Shown here in pieces: positions 44,282 through 53,200 of a stretch of DNA of 64,000 nt (the stretch's first letter is position 1; every line of letters starts with the position of its first letter). Source of the stretch: Halorubellus salinus (lineage in GTDB: Archaea > Halobacteriota > Halobacteria > Halobacteriales > Natrialbaceae); contig NZ_JAJCVI010000001.1 of NCBI RefSeq assembly GCF_020567525.1, positions 1-64,000 on the forward strand. The letters are read 5' to 3'. The notes under the pieces are model-generated. The model worked only from the letters and a program-made list of their open reading frames with translations. It had not been told where the DNA came from and made no database searches. Both the position numbers and the translations under genes were made by a program.

Positions 44282-45088
44282 TCAGGCGTCGTCGACGTAG
44301 TCCGGGCGTTCGGCGTACGCGATAGGGTCGCGTTCGCCGAGTCGCTGGAACGCCTGAAGGCGGAACGCGCACGCGTCACACGTCCCGCACGCGGGTTCGT
44401 TCTCGCGGTAGCAACTCCACGTGTGCTCGTAGGGGACGCCGAGTTCGAGGCCGCGCTCGGCGATGTCGGTCTTCGACCACTCGACGAACGGCGCGCGGAT
44501 CTCGATAGCCGTCTCGTCCTTCGTCCCCGCGTCGACGACGCCCTGGAACGCCTCGAAGAACGCCGGGCGACAGTCGGGGTACCCCGAGAAGTCCTCGCTG
44601 TGCGCGCCGATGAACACCGCCTCGCAATCGTTCGCCTCGGCGTAACTCGTCGCCATCGCGAGCAGGTTCGCGTTCCGGAACGGGACGTACGAGTCCGGGA
44701 TCTCGTCGTCGTCGAGGTCGGCGTCGGCGACCGTCATCCCGTCGTCGGTCAGACTGGAGGCACCGATCGCCGCGAGGTGCCCGGTCTCGACGTGCAGGAA
44801 GTCCGCCGCGTCGGTCGCGTCGGCGAGCGCGCGAGCGCACTCGTACTCGCGGTCCGCGGTGTTCTGCCCGTACGACGTGTGCAGGAGGTAGAGCTCGTAC
44901 CCGCGGTCGGCGGCGACGTACGCCGCCGTCGCCGAATCCATCCCGCCCGAGGCTAGCACGACCGCGCGCCGTTCGGCACGCTCGCCGTCGCCAGCGTCGA
45001 TGTCGGCGTCGTGGTCGTCGGTCGATGCGGTCGTGTCGTCGGTCGATGCGGTCGTGTCGTCGGTCGATGCGGTCGTGTCGTCGGTCAT
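44282..45088 (-). CDS. queC: 7-cyano-7-deazaguanine synthase QueC
   Basis: A 268-residue enzyme with the PP-loop motif SGGMDS (47-52), NANLLAMATSYAE, GAHSEDFSGYPDCRPAFF and the zinc-site cysteines C227, C235, C238 and C241 (SCYRENEPACGTCDACAFR). It converts 7-carboxy-7-deazaguanine to preQ0 with ATP and ammonia. In archaea preQ0 is inserted into tRNA position 15 and made into archaeosine. The N-terminal 25 residues are a repeat (TDDTTAS three times) absent from the conserved core. It is the third gene of queD-queE-queC, 17 bases after queE. Confidence 0.95.
   Translation of the reverse strand: MTDDTTASTDDTTASTDDTTASTDDHDADIDAGDGERAERRAVVLASGGMDSATAAYVAADRGYELYLLHTSYGQNTADREYECARALADATDAADFLHVETGHLAAIGASSLTDDGMTVADADLDDDEIPDSYVPFRNANLLAMATSYAEANDCEAVFIGAHSEDFSGYPDCRPAFFEAFQGVVDAGTKDETAIEIRAPFVEWSKTDIAERGLELGVPYEHTWSCYRENEPACGTCDACAFRLQAFQRLGERDPIAYAERPDYVDDA
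45014..45085 (-). repeat. three perfect 21-bp repeats at the start of queC
   Basis: Plus-strand unit GTCGTCGGTCGATGCGGTCG plus T, present at 45014-45034, 45035-45055 and 45056-45076, with a partial fourth copy running into the start codon. Each encodes STDDTTA-type seven residues. Being 21 bases, gain or loss of a copy keeps the frame. Confidence 0.9.
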
Positions 45089-45105
45089 GGGGTAGTCGAA
45101 GGGAG

Positions 45106-45900
45106 TCACGTTTCGGGGGCGTCGTTCCAGAGGTCGACGTGCAGGCGTGGCGTGTACCGGTAGCCGTGCTCGAGCGCGAGGTCGGCGACGCGCTCGCGGG
45201 TCTCGGCGAGTCGGTCGCGGGTCGCGCCCTCGGGCATGAGGAGGACGTCCGCGTCGCTGACGGTTGCGGTCGTCGCGTCGCGGACGCGTTCGACGAGCGC
45301 GTTCACCTCGGCGACGTCCTCGGCCTCGGAGACGACGAACTTCAGCTGGCTGTCGTACGATTCCACGAGCGCGCACAGCGCGTCGAGGTCGACGCGACGG
45401 TCGTCGTGGCGCTCGGCCCACTCGCCGTCGCCCTTCGGGTCGCGCTTTGCCGTCGGCACGCTGTTCGCGAGCTTCGGCGAGATCGAGGCGAGGTCCATCG
45501 GGGCGTCGGGCGCGATGGTCCCGTTCGTCTCCACGGTCGTGTGATAGCCGCGGTCGGCGAGCCGCTCGAGGAGCCGTTCGCTCGCGTCGTGCACGAGCGG
45601 CTCGCCGCCGGTGAGCACGACGTGGTTCGCGTCGAAGGATTCGACCTCCGCGAGGACGTCCTCGAGCGCCATCCAGGCGTGCGTCGGCTCCCACGACGTA
45701 TGGTAGGAGTCGCAGTACCAGCACCGGAGGTTGCAGCCGCTCGTCCGAACGAAGACGGACGGCGTCCCGGCGAGCGTGCCCTCGCCCTGGAGGGACTCGA
45801 ACAGCTCGTTCACCGGGAGCGCGTCGCCCTCGGGGGCGGTCGCGTCGTCGCCGCTGTCTCCCACGACGTCGGCGTCGTCGATGCGGTCCGTGACGGGCAT
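45106..45900 (-). CDS. queE: 7-carboxy-7-deazaguanine synthase QueE
   Basis: A 264-residue radical SAM enzyme. The iron-sulfur motif is C56-x3-C60-x2-C63 (SGCNLRCWYCDSY), the substrate/SAM loop LTGGEPL (96-102), and FESLQGEGTLAGTPSVFVR the family N-terminus. It makes 7-carboxy-7-deazaguanine from 6-carboxytetrahydropterin by ring contraction. The acidic N-terminal 28 residues are an extension typical of halophiles. It starts 2 bases after queD. Confidence 0.95.
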   Translation of the reverse strand: MPVTDRIDDADVVGDSGDDATAPEGDALPVNELFESLQGEGTLAGTPSVFVRTSGCNLRCWYCDSYHTSWEPTHAWMALEDVLAEVESFDANHVVLTGGEPLVHDASERLLERLADRGYHTTVETNGTIAPDAPMDLASISPKLANSVPTAKRDPKGDGEWAERHDDRRVDLDALCALVESYDSQLKFVVSEAEDVAEVNALVERVRDATTATVSDADVLLMPEGATRDRLAETRERVADLALEHGYRYTPRLHVDLWNDAPET

Positions 45901-45902
45901 CC

Positions 45903-46361
45903 CTACAGCGGGCTGCCGCCCGTGAGCTCGCTCGTCTCCGCGACCTGCACGCGGACGTCCGCGACCGACTCGGGGAGCGCCTCCAGTAGCTTCGTCTCCA
46001 GGACGACGCTCATGACCTCCGCCGTCGGCGGGCGTTCCAGCGTGACGACCGCGTCGCCGTCGCCCGCGTCCTCGAACGCGTCGACGAGCGGGTCGTCGGC
46101 TTCGAGGAGGAACCGGTGGTCCCACTCGTCGACGACGTCGGTCACCACGCCCTTGTCGACGACCCAGCCCTCCTCGGTGACGTCGCCCGTGATCGCGACC
46201 GCGATCTCGTAGTTGTGGCCGTGCGGCCGCGAGCACTTCCCGTCGTGGTGCTGGATGCGGTGCCCGGCGGAGATGCGTAGCGGTCGGTCCCGGCCCACGT
46301 ACAGCGTCCGGCGGGCGTCCTCGAGACGCTCCGCGGACGCCGACGATATTCGCTCCATCAT
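45903..46361 (-). CDS. queD: 6-carboxytetrahydropterin synthase QueD
   Basis: A 152-residue PTPS-family enzyme. Zinc ligands H34, H47 and H49 are in ISAGHRIQHHDGKCSRPHGHN, and C43 is the catalytic-region cysteine. GWVVDKGVVTDVVDEWDHRF gives the Asp-His pair, and PPTAEVMSVVL the Glu-containing ending. It converts dihydroneopterin triphosphate to 6-carboxytetrahydropterin, the first dedicated step of deazaguanine synthesis. First gene of the que operon. Start ATG 46361 (MMERISS). Confidence 0.93.
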   Translation of the reverse strand: MMERISSASAERLEDARRTLYVGRDRPLRISAGHRIQHHDGKCSRPHGHNYEIAVAITGDVTEEGWVVDKGVVTDVVDEWDHRFLLEADDPLVDAFEDAGDGDAVVTLERPPTAEVMSVVLETKLLEALPESVADVRVQVAETSELTGGSPL

Positions 46362-46541
46362 ACCCCAGGATTCCCTCGCGTGCACTTGAACGTGCTCATC
46401 CGACGCGAACGCGTCGCTCGTCGGACGTTCGTCCTCGCCGGAATCGACGACGCGAGCAGGTTCGCGGAAGGAGCGCGACGCCAGCCGACGGTGAACAACG
46501 CGACGCTGGGTACCAGTCAGTCCGGCGAGGCTGACCGGCGG

Positions 46542-46889
46542 TCACTCCATCTGTTCCTGTATCTGGTTCTTCGCGGCCGACCGGTCCTCGGTGGACAGGG
46601 TCGGTCCGTCGCCCGTGAACTCGATGGCGAACTCGTCGAGCGTGCGCCGGTAGACGTTCGTCCGCCGGCCCTCGTCCGAGAGCTGTCGGCCCTCGCACTG
46701 GAGGAGTCCCACGGACTCCAGCTCCTCGATGCGGCGATAGCACGTCGCGATGGGGACCCCCAGTTCGTCGCTGAGGTCCTGGACGGACGTCGGCGTGCGC
46801 GCCGCGCAGAGGATCTCGGCGCTGTACTTGTTGCCGAGGGCCGTCAGGACGCTGGTGGCGACGTCGTCGGTCCGCCCACTCGAACTCAT
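46542..46889 (-). CDS. winged-helix (ArsR-like) transcriptional regulator
   Basis: A 115-residue DNA-binding protein. The winged helix-turn-helix spans about 10-80: ATSVLTALGNKYSAEILCAA, TPTSVQDLSDELGVPIATCY with recognition helix RRIEELESVGLL, and a wing QCEGRQLSDEGRRTNVYR. An acidic tail follows. No ligand or metal site is evident. It is divergent from the second UbiA gene and may regulate it. MSSSGRTDD at 46889 is the natural start; the upstream frame is basic and Ser/Arg-rich. Confidence 0.85.
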   Translation of the reverse strand: MSSSGRTDDVATSVLTALGNKYSAEILCAARTPTSVQDLSDELGVPIATCYRRIEELESVGLLQCEGRQLSDEGRRTNVYRRTLDEFAIEFTGDGPTLSTEDRSAAKNQIQEQME

Positions 46890-47031
46890 GTCACACCCGT
46901 TCTCGATTATCACTGTTGAAACTTCCGACTGGTTCGGCGAGCGCCCGGTCAGTCCACCACGACCCACACCCCGGCGTAGCGTTCCACGGCCCGCCGACAC
47001 GCATACGGTCGTCTCGCTCCAACCGACGACC

Positions 47032-47925
47032 GTGACAGAGCGTCGAAGTCGCCGGCGTCGGTACGCCGTCGCGCTCGCCGGAATGGCACGCCCCGACCAG
47101 CTCGCGCTCATCTGCGTCGTGTACGCGCTCGGCGTGCTCGTCGCTGTCGCCCGCGGCGGCGAGCACGCGAACGTCCTCGTCGGGGTCGGCGCACTCCTCG
47201 CGGTCGCGGTCGCCGTGCACTACGCGAACGAGTACGCCGACTACGAGACCGACGCACTCACCACTCCCACGCCGTACTCCGGCGGCAGCGGCGTCCTCCA
47301 CGCCACCGGGCTGGAGCGAGCGTTCGCGTGGCGCGCGCTCGTCGGCGCGAGCGCACTCGCGACCGTCGCCGTCCTCGCGAGCGCCGTCGCCGGGCTTCCA
47401 GCGACCGCCATCGCACTCCTCTCGGTCATCCTCGTCGCCGGCGTCGCGTACTCGCTCGGCCCGCGTCTCGCCTGGCGCGGTCTCGGCGAACTCACGAACG
47501 CCCTCCTCGGCGGCCTCGCACTTCCCCTGTACGGCGTCGCCGTCACCGGCACCACACCCGACGTCGTCGACGTCCTCACCTTCCTCCCGTTCACGGCCAT
47601 CGTCTTCGCGAACCTCCTCGCGACCCAGTGGCCCGACCGACGCGCCGACGCCGAGGTCGGGAAGCGCACGCTCGCAGTCATCCTCCGCGTGCGCACGCTC
47701 AGAGGACTTTACACGTTCACCGCGATCATCGGCCTCGGTGGCATCACCACGCTCGTCGCCACCGGGCTCGCGCCCCTCGCACTCCTCGCACTCGCCGCGC
47801 CAACCACCGTCCTCCTCGTCGTGGGTGCACACCGATACGGCCGCGTCGAATCGCCCGCGGTGACCGTCCACGCCATGGTCGTGCTCGCGTTCGCGTACGT
47901 CATCACCGCCGCCTTCGCGTGGTGA
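47032..47925 (+). CDS. UbiA superfamily prenyltransferase (MenA-like)
   Basis: A 297-residue membrane protein with eight or nine helices. The first Asp-rich motif is N66-E-Y-A-D70-Y-E-T-D74 (ANEYADYETDALT). The second region reads NLLATQWPDRRADAEVGKRTL, a pattern close to the 1,4-dihydroxy-2-naphthoate prenyltransferase group, so a role in menaquinone or another prenyl-lipid is likely. The substrate is not determined by the sequence. The start is uncertain: GTG 47032 gives MTERRSRRRRYAVALAG, and ATG 47083 (MARPDQL) is the alternative. Confidence 0.82.
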   Translation: MTERRSRRRRYAVALAGMARPDQLALICVVYALGVLVAVARGGEHANVLVGVGALLAVAVAVHYANEYADYETDALTTPTPYSGGSGVLHATGLERAFAWRALVGASALATVAVLASAVAGLPATAIALLSVILVAGVAYSLGPRLAWRGLGELTNALLGGLALPLYGVAVTGTTPDVVDVLTFLPFTAIVFANLLATQWPDRRADAEVGKRTLAVILRVRTLRGLYTFTAIIGLGGITTLVATGLAPLALLALAAPTTVLLVVGAHRYGRVESPAVTVHAMVVLAFAYVITAAFAW

Positions 47926-47971
47926 TCCCCGTCACTCGCAACGCCACCGAACGTCCTGCTCGGGGGGCAGA

Positions 47972-47977
47972 TTTTTA
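47972..47977 (+). promoter_or_regulatory. TATA box for cheW
   Basis: TTTTTA in CAGATTTTTATCC, 30-35 bases before the cheW ATG at 48007; spacing typical for a leaderless haloarchaeal transcript. Confidence 0.6.
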
Positions 47978-48006
47978 TCCGTGCATACGGATTAGCGAAC
48001 ACGAGA

Positions 48007-48579
48007 ATGTCCGCGGACCTCCCCGACGAACTACAGGACGTCGAGGTCTCCTCGCCGTCCGACGAGGAGACCAGAGACCCGGAGACGGAGCGCGCCGGCG
48101 GCGACGGGGAGCCCGACGAAGTCGAGCAGTTCGTCGTGTTCCGCGTCGGCGACCGCCGCCTCGCGATGGACGTCGACGCCGTGAAGAACATCGTCAAGGT
48201 CGGCGAGTTGACGCGCGTCCCGCGAGCCGCGAACGCCATCGACGGCATCATGGACCTCCGCGGTGAGATAACCGCGGTCATCGACGCGCGCAGTCACTTC
48301 CCGACGCGCGTCGACGAACCACCCGAGAACGACCAGCGCATCATCGTCTTCGACATGCCACAGGACCGGCAATCGGCCGGCATCCGCGTGGATACCGTCG
48401 ACGGCGTCGAGCTGTTCCCGCTCAAGTACGTGACGCCGAGCGAGGACGCGACCGACGACGCGGCGGACCATCCGCTCGTCGCCGGCCTCCTCCACCGCGT
48501 CGAGAACGGCCAGCGAACCGAGCCGGTCGGCCTCGTCGACGTCGAAGGTGTCATCGAAGCGTCCGGCCCGACGCAGTGA
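48007..48579 (+). CDS. cheW: chemotaxis coupling protein CheW
   Basis: A 190-residue protein with an acidic leader (about 1-38) and a CheW domain (39-185): EQFVVFRVGDRRLAMDVDAV, GELTRVPRAANAIDGIMDLR, RGEITAVIDARSHF, IIVFDMPQ and GLVDVEGVIEA. It links transducers to the CheA kinase in the signalling array. The acidic leader is longer than in bacterial CheW. It is separated from cheY by 167 A+T-rich bases, so it appears to have its own transcript at the head of the che cluster. Confidence 0.95.
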   Translation: MSADLPDELQDVEVSSPSDEETRDPETERAGGDGEPDEVEQFVVFRVGDRRLAMDVDAVKNIVKVGELTRVPRAANAIDGIMDLRGEITAVIDARSHFPTRVDEPPENDQRIIVFDMPQDRQSAGIRVDTVDGVELFPLKYVTPSEDATDDAADHPLVAGLLHRVENGQRTEPVGLVDVEGVIEASGPTQ

Positions 48580-48746
48580 GCCGCGGGAGAACGTGTCATA
48601 GTCACGTCGCGACAGCATCGGTAGGAACCCCTTGAAACGCCGCTACCGGCGAGTAACGACTCCATAACACGTATTATCGCGAATGATAACCGGGCAATAG
48701 CATTTATGTTTTTGCTTCGTCTAACGATGCTTGGTGTATTAACCGA

Positions 48747-49109
48747 ATGTCGACAGGGGTGCTCATCGTGGACGACTCTCATTTTATGCGGAATCTCCTC
48801 AGACAGATTCTGGAGGACGATTACGAGATACTCGGAGAGGCGTCCAACGGGGCCGAAGCGGTGAAATTGTACAAGGAACAGGAACCGGACATCGTCATGA
48901 TGGACATCGTGATGCCGAAGTGTAACGGCATCAAGGCGACAGCCGCCATCAAGAAACTCGACCCGAACTCGCGGGTCATCATGTGCACGTCCGTCGGTCA
49001 GCGCGAGAAGATGAAGCTCGCGGTCAAGGCCGGCGCGGACGGCTACGTGACGAAGCCGTTCGAGGAACCCAGCGTCAGGAAGGCGCTGAAGGACGTCGTG
49101 CCTGCATGA
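48747..49109 (+). CDS. cheY: chemotaxis response regulator CheY
   Basis: A 120-residue stand-alone receiver domain: acidic pocket D9/D10, phosphorylation site D53 in VMMDIVMP, switch residue T81 and K103 in VTKPF. Phosphorylated by CheA, it controls the archaellum switch through adaptor proteins in haloarchaea. The promoter region 48660-48746 is A+T-rich, with a CATTTATG element about 40 bases upstream. The stop overlaps the cheB ATG (ATGA). Confidence 0.95.
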   Translation: MSTGVLIVDDSHFMRNLLRQILEDDYEILGEASNGAEAVKLYKEQEPDIVMMDIVMPKCNGIKATAAIKKLDPNSRVIMCTSVGQREKMKLAVKAGADGYVTKPFEEPSVRKALKDVVPA

Positions 49110-50230
49110 CGAGCGTGCTGGTCGTCGACGACTCGCAGTTCATGCGCACTGTCATCGGGAACGTGGTCGCGGACCACGGGTACCGTGTGCTGAGCGCCAG
49201 CGACGGCCAGGAAGCCATCGAGATGGTGCACGAACACGACCCGGACGTCATCACGATGGACGTGGAGATGCCGGGGATGGACGGGATCGAGGCCGTGTCG
49301 CGCATCATGGCGTCGAAGCCGACACCGATCTTGATGCTGTCCGCGCACACCCAGAAGGGCGCGGAGGCGACGCTCGACGCGCTCGCGCGCGGCGCCGTCG
49401 ACTTCCTCGCGAAACCCGGCGGTGAGGTGACGCGGGACATCGAATCGCTCGGCGACCGTATCGTCGAGAAGGTCGACGCGGTCGCCGGCGCGGACCTGTC
49501 CTCGATAACCCCGACGGAACGACGGGCCGCGGCCCCCGCGGGGTCGACGAGTTCGACGCGTTCCAGTCGGCCGGAGGCGACCGACCGGTCGGGAGCGGCA
49601 GGCGAGTCGTCGGTCGAGCCAGACCGTGCGTTCGTCGAGCACCCCACTGTCGTCATCGGGGCGTCCACTGGGGGCCCGAAGATACTCGAGAGCATCCTAC
49701 GTTCGCTCCCGGTGACGCTCGCCCCGAAGGTGTTGGTCGTCCAGCACATGCCGGCGAGCTTCACGGACCGGCTCGCCGCGCGCATGGACTCGTTCCTGCC
49801 GTTCGACGTGTCCGAAGCCTCGGACGGACAGCGCGTGCAGGACGGCGAGGTCGTGGTCGCGAAAGGCGGATATCATCTCGAGGTCACGTCGAACGTCGCC
49901 GGGAACCTCCGCTTGCGGTTGACCGAGGGCGAGCGCGTTCACGGTGTCCGTCCCGCGATCGACGTGACGATGCGGACCGCTGCGGAGCGCGTGTCCGACC
50001 CACTCGTCGGCGTTGCGTTGACGGGGATGGGGAAGGACGGCGCCGCGGGTATCGAAGCGATCAAACGAGCAGGCGGAACGACAATCGCGCAGGACGAGGC
50101 GTCCAGTCCGGTGTTCGGCATCCCCGAGAAGGCGATCGCGACGGGATCCGTCGACCACGTTCGGTCGGCGTCGGACGTGCCGGGAGCTATTTGTGACGCG
50201 TTCGCTCAGGAGGCTTCGACCCATGGATGA
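49106..50230 (+). CDS. cheB: chemotaxis protein-glutamate methylesterase CheB
   Basis: A 374-residue protein with a receiver domain (1-120, phosphorylation site D52 in TMDVEMPGMDG), a Ser/Thr/Arg linker (about 132-175) and the methylesterase domain (178-374). Its catalytic triad S187 (IGASTGGP), H214 (VVQHMPASFT) and D311 (TGMGKDG) is complete. It removes methyl groups from, and deamidates, transducer methylation sites when phosphorylated. It starts inside the cheY stop and ends overlapping the cheA start by 8 bases. Confidence 0.96.
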   Translation: MTSVLVVDDSQFMRTVIGNVVADHGYRVLSASDGQEAIEMVHEHDPDVITMDVEMPGMDGIEAVSRIMASKPTPILMLSAHTQKGAEATLDALARGAVDFLAKPGGEVTRDIESLGDRIVEKVDAVAGADLSSITPTERRAAAPAGSTSSTRSSRPEATDRSGAAGESSVEPDRAFVEHPTVVIGASTGGPKILESILRSLPVTLAPKVLVVQHMPASFTDRLAARMDSFLPFDVSEASDGQRVQDGEVVVAKGGYHLEVTSNVAGNLRLRLTEGERVHGVRPAIDVTMRTAAERVSDPLVGVALTGMGKDGAAGIEAIKRAGGTTIAQDEASSPVFGIPEKAIATGSVDHVRSASDVPGAICDAFAQEASTHG

Positions 50231-53200
50231 GTACGTACGCGACTTCGTGCAGGAAGGAGAAGAGAACGTCACCGAGCTGAACAACGCGCTCCTGGAGTTG
50301 GAGCGCGAGCCAGGGGACGAGGAGGCGATGGACCGCATCTTCCGGATGGCGCACACCCTGAAGGGGAACGCTGGCGCGATGGGGTTCGAGGAGGCGAGCG
50401 ACCTCGCACACGCCATCGAGGACCTGCTGGATGCGGTTCGCGCGGGCCAGATGGACGTGTCGGCGGACCTGATGGACGACGTGTTCGACGCGGTCGACGA
50501 GTTCGAGTCGATGCTCGACGACGTGCGCGAACACGGCGAGATCCGGACGGACCCGAGCGACACCATCGACCGGCTTCGCGCGGTGGAGGCGGCTGCGACG
50601 GGCGCCCCCGGTATCACGGACCCGTCCGACGACGACCTCGACGACGCGGTCCGTGGACTGGACGACCTCGACGAACCGGACCACACGGTGTATCACGTCC
50701 GGCTTGCGGTCGTGCAGGACGAGAGCGTGAACAACGCGGCACTCGTCGTGGATGCGCTCGAGGACGCGTTCGACCTGCTCGGGACGACGCCGCCGCGGGA
50801 CGTCGTCGAGTCGGACGATGCGAGCGGTCGCATCGACGCGGTGTTCGGGAGTGCGGTCACGCCGGGCGCCATCGAGGCGGCCCTCGAACCCGTCGGCGCC
50901 GTCGACGACTGGATCATCACGGACGTCACGACGCGCTACGACGAAGCGGAGCCGGTGGAGGACGCGTCCACGGGCGACGGGGATGCGTCGGCTGACCCGC
51001 TCCCCGACGACCCGGCCGCGGAGATCGACGAGGACGTCGCGCAGGACATGAGCGTCGACGAGCTCCTCGGCGAGTTCGACGAGTACGACGACCTGGACGC
51101 GCTCGTCGAGGAGATGGACGACGTCTCCGGGTTCGACGACCTCGGCGAAGCCGGGTCGTTCGACGACCTCGACCTCGGCGAGGACCTGGCGGTCGACGAC
51201 CAACCGGCGAACGACCCGCTCGCCGGGGACGACGACCTCGACCTCGGTGACGACTTCGCCGGGGACGACGACCTCGACCTCGGCGGTGACGACGTCGCCG
51301 GAGACGACGACCTCGACCTCGGCGGCGACGACGTCGTCGGGGACGACGCCGCGGTCGACGCCGACGACGCGGACGACCCGGAGCAGGTCGAGGACGCCGC
51401 GGAGACGTTCGCGGAACTCAAACAGGAGGTCGATCCCGTCGGGTTCGACGAACTCCAGGACGAACTGGACGAACTCGAGTTCGACGAGTACAGCGACGAG
51501 GAGGAGGTCGGGTTCGACGAACTCCTCGGCGACGACTTCGAAGAGGGCGACGAGGACTTCTTCGGCGACGACGAGATGGACGTCGGCGACGGCGACGTCG
51601 ACGACATCCTCGTGGACGACGTCACCGGGTTCGACGAAGCCGACGCCGACGACGAGTCGGTCGAAGCCGACGCGGACGCGGATACGGTCGAAGCTGACGC
51701 GGACCCCGTCGAAGCCGACGCGTCGACGGTCGGCGCTGACGCCGACGACGAGCCTGCTGACGCGTCGACCGCCGCCGACGAGGTCGCCGCTGCCGGTGAC
51801 GCGCCAGACGATGCGCAGACGGCAGACGCGACCGCCGACGTGGACGCACCCGAGACCGCAGACGCGACCGCGGCAGACAGCGCCGAGTCGGCCGGCGCCG
51901 ACGACGGGTTCGACGATTCGGCGACCACGGACGACGGGTTCGACGATTCGGCGACCACGGACGACGGGTTCGAGGACGCGCCGGACGTCGGCGGGTTCGA
52001 CGAACCGACGACCGCGGACGCCGCCGGCGACGACCTCGACGACGACGGCTTCGAGCTCGGCGCCGCCGACCCCGACAGCGACACGTCGTTCGACGACGTC
52101 GACGACCCGTTCGACGGAACGGCGACGCCCGCGAGCACCGACGACGACCTCGGGTTCGACGACGACGTCGACAGCGACGACCTCGGCAGCGACTTCGACA
52201 CCAACGACTCGTTCGCCGTCGATGCGGAGGACTCGTTCGACGTCGACACCGGCGACGGGTTCGACACCGGCGACGGGTTCGAGACCGACGCCGACCTCGA
52301 CTTCGGTGCGGACGACGCACCCGACGTCGACGCGGAGACCGACGCGTCCTCGACGGCCGGCCCGCTCGCGGACGTCGACGAAGCCGACCTCGACAGCGTC
52401 GAGGTCGGCGAGTTCCAGCTCGACGAACCCGGCGACGACGCGGCGAGCGCCGACAGCGACGTGCAGACCGGCGACTTCGGCACCGACGCCGGCTTCGACG
52501 ACGCCGCATCGAGCGGCGTCGACTACGACGGTCTCGACGCCGGCGGGTTCGACGACGCTCCCGAGGACGCGGCCGACGTGGACGCGCCCGAAGGCGAGAT
52601 GGACCCCGACGAAGCGCGCGCGCTCGTCGACTCCACGCTCCCCGCCCGCGGCGACGACAGCGGCGAAGGCGACGTCCAGTCCGTGCGCGTCGACGTCGAC
52701 CAGGTCGACCGCCTCCTGAACCTCGTCGAGGGCCTCGTCACGAACCGCGTCAGGCTCCGTCGCTCCGTCGAGGAGGACGCGGGCGCGGCGCAACTCGACG
52801 ACGACCTCGACGAACTCGAGGACATCACGGGGGAACTCCAGGACACCGTGATGGACATCCGCCTCGTCCCGCTCAAGATGACCGCGAACAAACTCCCGCG
52901 CGTCGTGCGTGACGTCTCGCGCGAACAGGGGAAAGCCGTGGACTTCGAGCTGGAAGGCGAGGACGTCGAGATGGACCGTACAATCCTCGACGAGATCAGC
53001 GACCCGCTCGTGCACCTCGTGCGGAACGCCGTCGACCACGGCATCGAATCCCGCGAGGAACGCGAGGACCTGGACAAACCGGACACGGGAACCGTGTCGC
53101 TCGAAGCGCGACGCGCACGGGACCGCGTCGTCGTGGAGGTCAGCGACGACGGCCGCGGCCTCGACCCGGACGTCCTCCGCGACGAAGCCGTCGAGGAAGG

